5,451 nt of DNA from Bacillota bacterium (GTDB lineage: Bacteria; Bacillota; Clostridia; Tissierellales; Sedimentibacteraceae). The notes under the pieces were generated by a model. The model was not told where the DNA came from. It searched no databases and saw nothing but the letters and a program-made list of their open reading frames with translations. The stretch lies in the NCBI GenBank assembly GCA_029239575.1, contig JARBUP010000203.1, positions 1 through 5,451 on the forward strand. Reading direction: 5' to 3'. The translations under genes and the position numbers were made by a program. Numbering within the stretch: position 1 is the first letter of the stretch; each line of letters begins with the position of its first letter. Below are positions 1 through 5,451 of the stretch, one piece after another.

Positions 1-681
1 TATAAGAATATTAAAGAAGTTAAAAATAAAAAATATGATGCAATGATTATAACAGGGGCTCCTGTTGAACTTATGAAATTTGAAGATGTGGATTACTGGG
101 AAGAATTAAAAGAAATATTAGATTTTTCTGTTACAAATGTTACTTCAACCATGTATATATGTTGGGGGGCACAAGCAGCAATGCATTATTTTTATGGACT
201 TGAAAAAAAGGAACTACAAGCTAAAGCATTTGGTGTTTTTGAACATGAGAAAAAACATGATACATGTATGCTTTTAAATGGTTTTGATGATATTTTCTAT
301 GTACCTCATTCAAGACATACTGAAATTTCTACGGAAGATATAAACAAAGTTGATGATCTTATTATATTAGCAGAATCTAAAGATGCAGGTGTTCATATAG
401 CTGTTTCAGATGATTATGGCAAAATATTTGTTATGGGACATTCAGAATATGATCCTTTGACATTAAAAAAAGAATATGATAGGGATGTTAATTTAGGAAA
501 ATCAATAAATATTCCTAAAAATTATTATCCCGATGATGATCCATCAAAACCTCCATTTGTAAAATGGAGAGGACACGCTAATCTTTTATTTAAAAATTGG
601 ATTAATATTATTTATCAGGAAACACCGTATGATATAAATGATATAGGAAATAATTTTAAAAGTAAGCAAATTAATAAATAA
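1..681 (+). CDS. metA: Homoserine O-acetyltransferase, MetA family (5'-truncated by the window edge)
   Basis: This enzyme acylates the hydroxyl of L-homoserine, the first committed step of methionine synthesis, in the cytoplasm. The reading frame is open to base 1, so 226 residues are visible. Aligned from memory to E. coli MetA (309 aa), the fragment starts at about residue 89, so roughly 88 N-terminal residues lie outside. Visible landmarks are TGAPVE (fragment residues 18-23), the nucleophile Cys54 in YICWGAQAA (E. coli Cys142), His147 and Glu149 in MGHSEYD (E. coli His235 and Glu237), and a C-terminal stretch reading GHANLLFKNW then TPYD. All these align without gaps up to the catalytic dyad. 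Fragment Glu23 falls where E. coli has Gly111. In characterised MetA proteins Glu at this place goes with acetyl-CoA use and Gly with succinyl-CoA, so acetyltransferase activity is inferred. An in-frame ATG at 43 is internal to the conserved core and is not the start. A hairpin terminator follows 8 bases after the stop, so the gene probably ends its transcription unit. Confidence 0.95.
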   Translation, partial: YKNIKEVKNKKYDAMIITGAPVELMKFEDVDYWEELKEILDFSVTNVTSTMYICWGAQAAMHYFYGLEKKELQAKAFGVFEHEKKHDTCMLLNGFDDIFYVPHSRHTEISTEDINKVDDLIILAESKDAGVHIAVSDDYGKIFVMGHSEYDPLTLKKEYDRDVNLGKSINIPKNYYPDDDPSKPPFVKWRGHANLLFKNWINIIYQETPYDINDIGNNFKSKQINK

Positions 682-688
682 ACATATT

Positions 689-728
689 GATATCATTATA
701 TTTTAATATAATGATATCTTTTATTCTT
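689..728 (+). terminator. Intrinsic terminator after metA
   Basis: A perfect 12-bp inverted repeat (arms 689-700 and 707-718, each beginning or ending with GATATC) encloses a 6-base loop, TTTTAA. It is followed by a T-rich tail, TTTTATTCTT (719-728). The stem is long but has only two G-C pairs, so its strength is uncertain. Its position directly after the metA stop and before the glmM promoter candidate supports the call. Confidence 0.75.
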
Positions 729-738
729 ATGAATTTTG

Positions 739-747
739 TGGTAAAAT
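739..747 (+). promoter_or_regulatory. Candidate extended -10 promoter for glmM
   Basis: TG (739-740), one spacer base, then TAAAAT (742-747) matches the extended -10 pattern TGnTATAAT at all but one base of the hexamer. No good -35 is visible at the usual distance, since that stretch is the T-rich tail of the upstream terminator; extended -10 promoters often tolerate this. Transcription would start near 754, leaving a leader of about 25 bases before the glmM ATG. Confidence 0.5.
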
Positions 748-768
748 AGTTTTTGAGTAAAATATTAT

Positions 769-773
769 GGAGG
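769..773 (+). promoter_or_regulatory. Ribosome binding site fixing the glmM start
   Basis: GGAGG lies 5 bases upstream of the ATG at 779. The site overlaps an in-frame upstream ATG at 767 (its G is shared), which could not use this site itself. It therefore decides for the start at 779, matching the usual GlmM N-terminus beginning MGKLFGTDGVRG. Confidence 0.85.
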
Positions 774-778
774 AAAGT

Positions 779-2125
779 ATGGGTAAGTTATTTGGAACTG
801 ACGGCGTAAGGGGAATTGCCAATAAAGATTTATCGGCGGATTTAGCATATAAATTAGGGCGTATTGGAGGACATTTTTTAACACAGGGTAAAAAAAGACC
901 TAAAATGGTTGTTGGAATGGATACAAGAATTTCAGGCGACATGTTGGAAGGTGCTTTGTCAGCTGGTTTGAATTCAGCTGGTATAGATGTTTTATATCTT
1001 GGAGTTTTACCTACACCTGCAGTTGCATGCTTAATAAAAATATTGGATGCTGATGGTGGAGTTATGATTTCTGCTTCACATAATCCAGTTGAATATAACG
1101 GAATTAAATTTTTTAATGAAAATGGATTTAAATTAACTGATGAAATAGAGAATTCAATTGAAGAATACATATTAAATGATTTGGACATAGAGTTTGTTCC
1201 CACATCCGGTGAAGTAGGTAGAAAAATAAAAATCGAAAATCCTGTAAGAAAATATATGGATTTCTTGAAGGATACTCTTAGCATTGATCTTAAAGGTTTA
1301 AAGGTTGCTGTTGACTGCGGAAATGGAGCAGCATTTAAAGCAGCACCGGAGTTATTAAACGAACTTGGTGCAAAAGTATATGTAATTCACAATGATCCTA
1401 ATGGAATTAATATTAATGTTAATTGCGGTTCAACAAGTCCAGAACAAGTTCAAAAACTTGTATTAGAAACCGGAGCAGATGTTGGATTGTCATTTGATGG
1501 TGATGCTGATAGATTAATTGCATGTGATGAAAATGGAAATTTAGTAGATGGCGACCATGTTTTAGCTGTTTGTGGAATTCATATGAAAGAAAAAGGTAAT
1601 TTAAAAAGCAATACAATTGTTGGTACTGTAATGACTAATATGGGTCTTGATATTTGTTTAAAAGAAAAAAATATAGATTTAATTAAAACAAATGTAGGGG
1701 ATAGATATGTTCTTGAAGAAATGATAAAAGGCAATCATTCTTTAGGTGGAGAACAGTCAGGACATATTATTTTCTTAGATCACAATACTACAGGCGATGG
1801 ACTTTTAACAGCTATTCAACTTTTATGTGTTGTTAAAGAAAAAAAATCAAAGCTTTCAAAATTAGCACAAGCTATGAAAGTATTGCCTCAAGTATTAGTT
1901 AATGCTCATGTTGACAAAGATAAGAAAAATGGTTACCTTGAAGATGAAATAATTAAAAATAAAATAGACGAAATTGAAAATCACTTCCACGGTAATGGAA
2001 GAGTTTTAATAAGACCATCTGGAACTGAACCATTAGTAAGAGTTATGATTGAAGGCAATGATTTACAAGAATTAAACGCCTATGCTAAAGAATTAGCTGT
2101 TTTGATTGAAGAAAGACTTAATTAA
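779..2125 (+). CDS. glmM: Phosphoglucosamine mutase GlmM
   Basis: GlmM interconverts glucosamine-6-phosphate and glucosamine-1-phosphate, feeding UDP-GlcNAc synthesis for peptidoglycan in the cytoplasm. The 448-residue product has the normal family length and every alpha-D-phosphohexomutase signature in order: FGTDGVRG near residues 5-12; the phosphoserine loop ISASHNP with catalytic Ser100; the metal-binding loop DGDADR at 240-245 (Asp240, Asp242, Asp244); the sugar-binding loop GGEQSGH at 323-329, characteristic of GlmM; and the phosphate-binding loop RPSGTEP at 412-418. The enzyme needs phosphorylation of Ser100 to be active (family knowledge). In many Bacillota glmM is followed by glmS or preceded by cdaA and ybbR-like genes; here neither neighbour is present, and the gene sits alone between a terminator and a convergent gene. 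The start at 779 is chosen for its GGAGG site and family N-terminus. No frameshift or missing key residue is seen. Confidence 0.98.
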   Translation: MGKLFGTDGVRGIANKDLSADLAYKLGRIGGHFLTQGKKRPKMVVGMDTRISGDMLEGALSAGLNSAGIDVLYLGVLPTPAVACLIKILDADGGVMISASHNPVEYNGIKFFNENGFKLTDEIENSIEEYILNDLDIEFVPTSGEVGRKIKIENPVRKYMDFLKDTLSIDLKGLKVAVDCGNGAAFKAAPELLNELGAKVYVIHNDPNGININVNCGSTSPEQVQKLVLETGADVGLSFDGDADRLIACDENGNLVDGDHVLAVCGIHMKEKGNLKSNTIVGTVMTNMGLDICLKEKNIDLIKTNVGDRYVLEEMIKGNHSLGGEQSGHIIFLDHNTTGDGLLTAIQLLCVVKEKKSKLSKLAQAMKVLPQVLVNAHVDKDKKNGYLEDEIIKNKIDEIENHFHGNGRVLIRPSGTEPLVRVMIEGNDLQELNAYAKELAVLIEERLN

Positions 2126-2127
2126 TA

Positions 2128-2146
2128 AAGAGCGCTTAGCGCTCTT
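2128..2146. terminator. Shared hairpin between convergent glmM and the 2H phosphoesterase gene
   Basis: A perfect 8-bp stem, AAGAGCGC (2128-2135) and GCGCTCTT (2139-2146), encloses the 3-base loop TTA. It begins two bases after the glmM stop. Four of its eight pairs are G-C, strong for so AT-rich a region. The downstream tracts are only moderately T-rich (CTTGATTT on +, TATTAATT on -), so bidirectional termination is likely but not certain. The loop TTA is the stop codon of the minus-strand gene. Confidence 0.75.
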
Positions 2147-2645
2147 CTTGATTTAAAGGTATTTTCATATATGGAACATAAATGGATCTTTCTTTTGGCT
2201 GATGATAAACAACAATTGAATTTATTGTATAATGAGGGGCTGGAATTAATAAAATTTCAGCTCTGCTTTTTATTTCATCAAAACTAATTGGCTTTCCTCT
2301 TCGTTCTTTAGCTATAGTCAAATGAGGAGTATACCCCCTTTTTTCTTTTTCAAGGTTTAAATTTTCATATATTTTATCATTTAAACTTATTAAATCAGGG
2401 GAATCAACTGAAACATACAAAACTCTTTTTCCAAATTGTCCTATGTTATCTAAATTTACTCTAATAGGCGGTATTTCTTTGCATATTTCTATAATTTCTT
2501 TTATAAAAAAATCATCATCAGGTAAAGCCGGTGGAGGTATAAGTGTTATGTGTGGTTCTGTTGTAAAAAATTTAAATTCAGCACGAAGCATTTCTATTTT
2601 TGTTTTATAAATTTTTGGAATTTCTATTCCTATAAAATATTTCAT
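2136..2645 (-). CDS. 2H phosphoesterase, 2'-5' RNA ligase (LigT/ThpR-like) family protein
   Basis: The 169-residue product has the two hallmark HxT motifs of the 2H phosphoesterase superfamily: PHITL with His32 and Thr34, and PHLTIAK with His108 and Thr110, about 76 residues apart as expected for the two-lobed fold. The N-terminus MKYFIGIEIP is a typical first beta strand, and the length is normal for the 2'-5' RNA ligase group (about 165-190 aa). Members act on 2'-5' or cyclic phosphodiester bonds in RNA or nucleotides; bacterial substrates are mostly unsettled, so none is assigned. No signal peptide or membrane segment is seen, so it should be cytosolic. The start at 2645 is preferred because AAAGGA lies 8 bases upstream; a further in-frame ATG at 2684 would add 13 non-conserved residues and place its start next to the -35-like element. 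The gene converges with glmM and its last codons form the stem of the shared hairpin. Confidence 0.88.
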   Translation of the reverse strand: MKYFIGIEIPKIYKTKIEMLRAEFKFFTTEPHITLIPPPALPDDDFFIKEIIEICKEIPPIRVNLDNIGQFGKRVLYVSVDSPDLISLNDKIYENLNLEKEKRGYTPHLTIAKERRGKPISFDEIKSRAEILLIPAPHYTINSIVVYHQPKERSIYVPYMKIPLNQEER

Positions 2646-2653
2646 ATAATAAT

Positions 2654-2660
2654 TCCTTTC
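2654..2660 (-). promoter_or_regulatory. Ribosome binding site for the 2H phosphoesterase gene
   Basis: On the minus strand GAAAGGA ends 8 bases before the ATG at 2645. It supports this start over the upstream in-frame ATG at 2684. Confidence 0.75.
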
Positions 2661-2664
2661 TGAT

Positions 2665-2692
2665 ATAATATGATTACTACCCAAAAAGTCGA
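2665..2692 (-). promoter_or_regulatory. Candidate sigma-A-type promoter for the 2H phosphoesterase gene
   Basis: On the minus strand TCGACT (2692-2687, 4 of 6 to TTGACA) is followed after 16 bases by TATTAT (2670-2665, 5 of 6 to TATAAT). The start would fall a few bases before the ribosome binding site, giving a very short leader. The -35 lies inside the dyad at 2681-2707. In so AT-rich a region chance -10 matches are common, hence the modest confidence. Confidence 0.4.
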
Positions 2693-2707
2693 GAATTGAC
2701 TTATTGG
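2681..2707. promoter_or_regulatory. Interrupted 27-bp dyad, possible operator between divergent genes
   Basis: CCAAAAAGTC (2681-2690) and GACTTATTGG (2698-2707) form a 10-bp inverted repeat with one mismatch (A2685 against A2703) and a 7-base spacer, GAGAATT. It sits 36 bases upstream of the minus-strand start and about 140 bases upstream of the plus-strand start. It overlaps the candidate minus-strand -35 and contains most of a plus-strand TTGACT (2696-2701). There is no T-run on either side, so it does not look like a terminator. A repressor or activator site is the favoured reading, by inference; I do not recognise it as the operator of a known regulator. Confidence 0.45.
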
Positions 2708-2765
2708 TAAAACAATCATAATACTGATTTATTTAACAATTATATAATAATTAACATAAATTACA

Positions 2766-2794
2766 ATAACAATAATAATTTTATAATTTATAAT
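2766..2794 (+). promoter_or_regulatory. Candidate promoter for the VTT membrane protein gene
   Basis: ATAACA (2766-2771, 4 of 6 to TTGACA) is separated by 17 bases from TATAAT (2789-2794), a perfect -10 hexamer. Another perfect TATAAT is at 2782-2787. Transcription would begin near 2801, about 48 bases before the ATG at 2849. The stretch 2720-2800 is almost pure A and T, so a match by chance is quite possible. An alternative is TTGACT (2696-2701) with CATAAT (2717-2722), at a short 15-base spacing. Confidence 0.35.
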
Positions 2795-2838
2795 ATTGTA
2801 CCTAACACATATGATAATATTCAAAAATAAATAATGAT

Positions 2839-2844
2839 GGGGTG
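2839..2844 (+). promoter_or_regulatory. Ribosome binding site fixing the start of the VTT protein
   Basis: GGGGTG lies 4 bases before the ATG at 2849 and resembles the GAGGTG part of the anti-SD complement. Two in-frame ATGs at 2834 and 2837 lie upstream of or against this site and cannot use it, so 2849 is the better start. Confidence 0.6.
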
Positions 2845-2848
2845 TGAA

Positions 2849-3430
2849 ATGGAGTATCAAGAATTTGCTGATTTAATTTTTAAATATGTAAAAGAAGGTG
2901 GACCAATATTAGGAATGATTGTTCCTATTATAGAAACTTTTTTACCATTTCTTCCTTTAGTTTTATTCGTAATTATAAATGTAAGCGTATTTGGATTGTT
3001 TTGGGGTTATTTATATTCTTGGGTCGGAAATTGTGTTGGCTCATATCTTTTGTTTTTATTTTTAAGAAAAGTGGGTAGAAAAAAAATAGAAAAAGTTATT
3101 ATTAAAAGCAAATATGCTGCTACTCTTGAAAAAATAAAAAAGAAAAATACTTCTGTAATGTTTTTTTTATATTGTTTTCCTTTTACGCCTTCTTTTTTAA
3201 TAAGCGGTGCAGCTGCATTAGCTAATATGGATACTAGTAAGTTTTTATTAACATTACTGCCTGCGAAATTAATTATGATGATTTCTTTATCCTTTATAGG
3301 ACAAAATGTAAGTTCGTTTTTTAAAAATCCAATTAAATCAATTATCTATATTTCTATAATATTCTTGTTTAATTTTTTAAGTAAAAAATTAGTACATTAT
3401 TTTGAATTAAAACATAAGGATTTAATATAA
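2849..3430 (+). CDS. VTT-domain membrane protein, TVP38/TMEM64 (DedA-like) family
   Basis: A 193-residue, very hydrophobic protein without a cleavable signal peptide. Hydrophobic stretches are near residues 18-45 (containing Pro26, Glu29, Pro33 and Pro36, like the re-entrant segment of VTT domains), 47-72, 103-125, 131-152 and 163-179. The loop at 73-100 is rich in Lys and Arg and is probably cytosolic. GYLYSWVGNCVGSYLLF (53-69) has the small-residue helix typical of the family, and PFTPSFLISGAAAL (111-124) matches the second conserved Pro-x-x-Pro region. VTT proteins elsewhere act as lipid scramblases or transporters, for example of undecaprenyl phosphate in some DedA members, but the role of this subgroup is not established and no substrate is claimed. 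The residue before the PFTP motif region, where the family commonly has Arg, appears to be Tyr or Cys. It is a single-gene unit, divergent from the 2H phosphoesterase gene and convergent with the ATPase gene. Confidence 0.82.
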   Translation: MEYQEFADLIFKYVKEGGPILGMIVPIIETFLPFLPLVLFVIINVSVFGLFWGYLYSWVGNCVGSYLLFLFLRKVGRKKIEKVIIKSKYAATLEKIKKKNTSVMFFLYCFPFTPSFLISGAAALANMDTSKFLLTLLPAKLIMMISLSFIGQNVSSFFKNPIKSIIYISIIFLFNFLSKKLVHYFELKHKDLI

Positions 3431-3436
3431 GCAAAT

Positions 3437-3465
3437 AAAAAGCTGCATTATTTAAGCAGCTTTTT
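3437..3465. terminator. Bidirectional intrinsic terminator between convergent genes
   Basis: AAAAAGCTGC (3437-3446) and GCAGCTTTTT (3456-3465) form a perfect 10-bp inverted repeat around a 9-base loop. The flanking A and T runs give a U-tract whichever strand is transcribed, the classic form of a bidirectional terminator. It starts 7 bases after the plus-strand stop. The minus-strand stop codon (3450-3448) lies in the loop, so the right arm encodes the last residues, KKLL, of the ATPase. Confidence 0.9.
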
Positions 3466-5451
3466 AATATCTTCAACTAATTTCAACGTTTTAGGATTAT
3501 TTAATTTAGTTGCAAATTCTTGAGCTAAAGAAAAGTGTATTTTAGCTTCTTCTATATTTTTTTTGTTTATTAATATTATAGTCATATAACATTCAGCTAA
3601 ATCCCTTCCCCAAGTACTTTCATATTTTTTAAATAGTTCTAATGAATTAATCATATATTTTTTAGCTTCATCAAAATTTTTCATTTCACATAAAACCTGT
3701 CCAATATTCGAATAAAAAATTTCTAAGCCCTTGCTTATTCCATTTTCATTGCATAAATTTATAGCTTTTTTATAATAATCAATTGCTAAATCAAATTGGC
3801 CTAAATTTATATTTAATTGACCTAAATAATTATAACTTGCTGAAATGCTTAAAATATACTTATTTGAAATATTATTTAATGTTGAAAAAATATTAATGGA
3901 TTCATTTAATAACTTTTCAGCTTCTTCATATTTTTTAATTTTAATATAATAAAGACCTTTTAGCCTAAGCATAGTTCCTCTTTCTTCTATATTGTCATAT
4001 AAAGAAAGAAGTTTTAGGCTTTTATTAATATATTTAAACATTATAGGTATGTCATTTACTTGTATGGAGTAAAAAACCATTTGCTTGTAATTATTTAATA
4101 AATAAATATAATTTTCAAGTTTATCTGCTAATCTTAAGCTAAAATCAATATTTTCAAGACCTTTATCATATACGCCCATGGATATATAATATCTGCCTAA
4201 TAAGTAACTAAATTCCATTTTAATTTTTAAATATTCTGTGTCTGTTTTATCCAATAAACATAACTCTTCATTTATTTCATTTAACTTAGCTTCAACATTA
4301 AAAATATCTTTAGATTCATTGTAAACTATTGTATCGGAAGTATATACAGGGTAAGTTTCATGATACATAGTATATAAATCTGTTAAGTTTTCAACTTTAT
4401 ATTTCAGGGATTTATATTTATTACCACATTTCTCAAAGTGGTATATTAAATTTGGGTATAAATGTTTTTTGCCCGATGATTTAAATTTCTCTTCAAAATA
4501 ATTTCCTATTTTTTCATGAAGCAATATTTTTTTGCCATTTGATTGGTTATCATAAATATATTCACGTATTTTTTGATGTGTAAAGCTGTAAAAAATATCT
4601 TTGTCAGTTATTAATTCACATATTAAATTTTTTTCTTGCAAAGATTCAATTAAATCAAAAATTTCAAGTTCATCAAAAGGAACTAAAATTTTCAAACAAT
4701 CAATGCTAACTTTATCAAAAAATAATGAAATGTTATTTAAAAGTATTTTTTCATTTTTGCTTAAATCCATTATCCTACTATTTATTATGTTAGTTGCTTT
4801 AGATGATAATTCTTTTGTATAGCCCTTATCTTTTACTACTTTTAAAAGCTCTATTAAAAATAAGGCATTTCCTTCTGTATCATTATAAATGTTGTTTAAT
4901 AGAAAGTCATTTATTTTAACATTTGGCAAATACTCTGAAACAATATTTTTTGTTTCTTCAAAAGAAAATCTATTTAACATTATTTTCTTAAGCAAATCCG
5001 ATTTTATTAAAGGTATAGTAAAAGAAAGCATTTTGCTTTCAAAATCATTTCTGTAAGCACCTATTAATAAAACATTCTTATTTGAAAAATGAGTCAATAT
5101 TTTTGTTAAAAGCAATTTACTCATTTTATCCATCCATTGAATGTCATCAAATACAAAAATTATTTTTTTACGCTCCGTAATTTTCTGTAGAAGTTGTATG
5201 ATTGCATCCACTGCCATTTCAAACATTGTATTTTCGTTTTGATTTATAATATCTGATTTTTTAAAATTAATATTTTTATTAAATGAAGGAAATATATAAC
5301 TAATTATTTCTTCCTGTTGTGCAGAAATATAAACTTTTTCTGATTTAATATAATCTCCAAGCGCTGCAAAAACGCTGTGCCATGGCTTTAAAAAAAAGTC
5401 TTCTTCAGCGCTGTAACATATAGATTTTAAAATAATGTTTTTATTTGAATC
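3448..5451 (-). CDS. Large AAA_16/STAND-like ATPase with C-terminal TPRs, probable signal-responsive regulator (5'-truncated)
   Basis: The frame is open to the right edge, so 667 C-terminal residues are visible; the ATG at 5226 is internal (the 75 residues before it continue the domain). Residues numbered from the edge: 1-60 match the region just after a P-loop in AAA_16 proteins (SICYSAEEDFFLKPW); Walker B is IIFVFDDIQWMD with Asp102 and Asp103; a sensor-like strand is LLIGAYRND with Arg134; a GNALFLIELL helix is at 194-203 (usually GNP); a winged-helix-like segment spans about 230-300 and ends FTHQKIREYIY; and TPR-like helix pairs are near 417-445, 496-525, 540-570, 580-610 and 619-650. The Walker A motif and any N-terminal effector lie outside the window. 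In Bacillota this architecture is often preceded by a BTAD or winged-helix DNA-binding part, or by a kinase or cyclase domain, so the output is unknown here. ATP-dependent switching controlled by ligand or partner binding to the TPRs is inferred. Promoter and start are not visible. Confidence 0.85.
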   Translation of the reverse strand, partial: DSNKNIILKSICYSAEEDFFLKPWHSVFAALGDYIKSEKVYISAQQEEIISYIFPSFNKNINFKKSDIINQNENTMFEMAVDAIIQLLQKITERKKIIFVFDDIQWMDKMSKLLLTKILTHFSNKNVLLIGAYRNDFESKMLSFTIPLIKSDLLKKIMLNRFSFEETKNIVSEYLPNVKINDFLLNNIYNDTEGNALFLIELLKVVKDKGYTKELSSKATNIINSRIMDLSKNEKILLNNISLFFDKVSIDCLKILVPFDELEIFDLIESLQEKNLICELITDKDIFYSFTHQKIREYIYDNQSNGKKILLHEKIGNYFEEKFKSSGKKHLYPNLIYHFEKCGNKYKSLKYKVENLTDLYTMYHETYPVYTSDTIVYNESKDIFNVEAKLNEINEELCLLDKTDTEYLKIKMEFSYLLGRYYISMGVYDKGLENIDFSLRLADKLENYIYLLNNYKQMVFYSIQVNDIPIMFKYINKSLKLLSLYDNIEERGTMLRLKGLYYIKIKKYEEAEKLLNESINIFSTLNNISNKYILSISASYNYLGQLNINLGQFDLAIDYYKKAINLCNENGISKGLEIFYSNIGQVLCEMKNFDEAKKYMINSLELFKKYESTWGRDLAECYMTIILINKKNIEEAKIHFSLAQEFATKLNNPKTLKLVEDIKKLLK

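Noticed and set aside
767..778. Upstream in-frame ATG extending GlmM by four residues
   Set aside because: The ATG overlaps the GGAGG site that serves the ATG at 779, and the family N-terminus begins at MGKLFGTDGVRG.
727..1284. Long open frame on the minus strand opposite the 5' half of glmM
   Set aside because: It lies almost wholly antisense to a gene with full family signatures, has no recognisable domain, and its Ser/Pro/Ile-rich composition is that of a reverse-strand shadow.
1419..1616. Short minus-strand open frame inside glmM
   Set aside because: It is antisense to conserved glmM sequence, including the metal-binding loop. Its His/Leu-rich product is low in complexity and resembles no protein.
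2646..2684. Upstream in-frame ATG (2684) extending the 2H phosphoesterase by 13 residues
   Set aside because: The extra residues look unlike the family, and the good AAAGGA site serves the ATG at 2645. The extension would cover the likely promoter.
2720..2800. AT-only tract as a possible riboswitch, small RNA or origin
   Set aside because: No stable paired structure, DnaA-box cluster or repeat unit is visible. It reads as plain AT-rich promoter-region DNA.
2834..2848. Two earlier in-frame ATGs for the VTT protein
   Set aside because: They lie upstream of or against the GGGGTG site, which is correctly spaced only for 2849. They cannot be fully excluded.
4601..4822. Short plus-strand open frame opposite the ATPase gene
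   Set aside because: It is antisense to the ATPase linker region and shows no ribosome binding site or recognisable domain.
5224..5226. ATG at 5226 as the start of the ATPase gene
   Set aside because: The frame continues without a stop to the window edge, and the 75 preceding residues fit the AAA_16 domain between Walker A and Walker B. No ribosome binding site is seen.

Overview
The window is very AT-rich. Its Shine-Dalgarno sites are of the GGAGG or AAGGA type, and its intrinsic terminators are compact hairpins. Together with the protein types this suggests a low-GC member of the Bacillota (Clostridia or Tissierellia-like). That placement is an inference from composition and gene content; no marker here fixes the genus.

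Layout, left to right. (1) Positions 1-681, + strand: the C-terminal three quarters of a MetA-family homoserine O-acyltransferase (methionine biosynthesis), cut by the left window edge and followed by a hairpin terminator. (2) Positions 779-2125, + strand: a complete glmM, phosphoglucosamine mutase (UDP-GlcNAc and cell-wall precursor synthesis), with its own extended -10 promoter candidate. (3) Positions 2136-2645, - strand: a small 2H phosphoesterase of the 2'-5' RNA ligase/ThpR-like group, converging on glmM and sharing a hairpin with it. (4) Positions 2646-2848: a divergent intergenic region with a near-perfect 27-bp dyad and promoter-like elements. (5) Positions 2849-3430, + strand: a small integral membrane protein of the VTT/TVP38-TMEM64 (DedA-like) type. 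(6) Positions 3448-5451, - strand: the C-terminal 667 residues of a large AAA_16-type (STAND-like) ATPase with a winged-helix-like linker and C-terminal TPRs. It is cut by the right edge and converges on gene 5 across a shared bidirectional terminator.

Genes alternate in orientation and each unit is bounded by a hairpin, so this looks like a run of single-gene transcription units rather than one operon. I see no shared pathway: metA and glmM are core metabolism, and the other three are accessory or of unclear role. No RNA gene, CRISPR array, insertion sequence or phage feature was recognised. The points most worth following are the dyad between the divergent genes, the truncated TPR-ATPase regulator, the two terminators built into the 3' ends of minus-strand genes, and the acyl-specificity residue of MetA.
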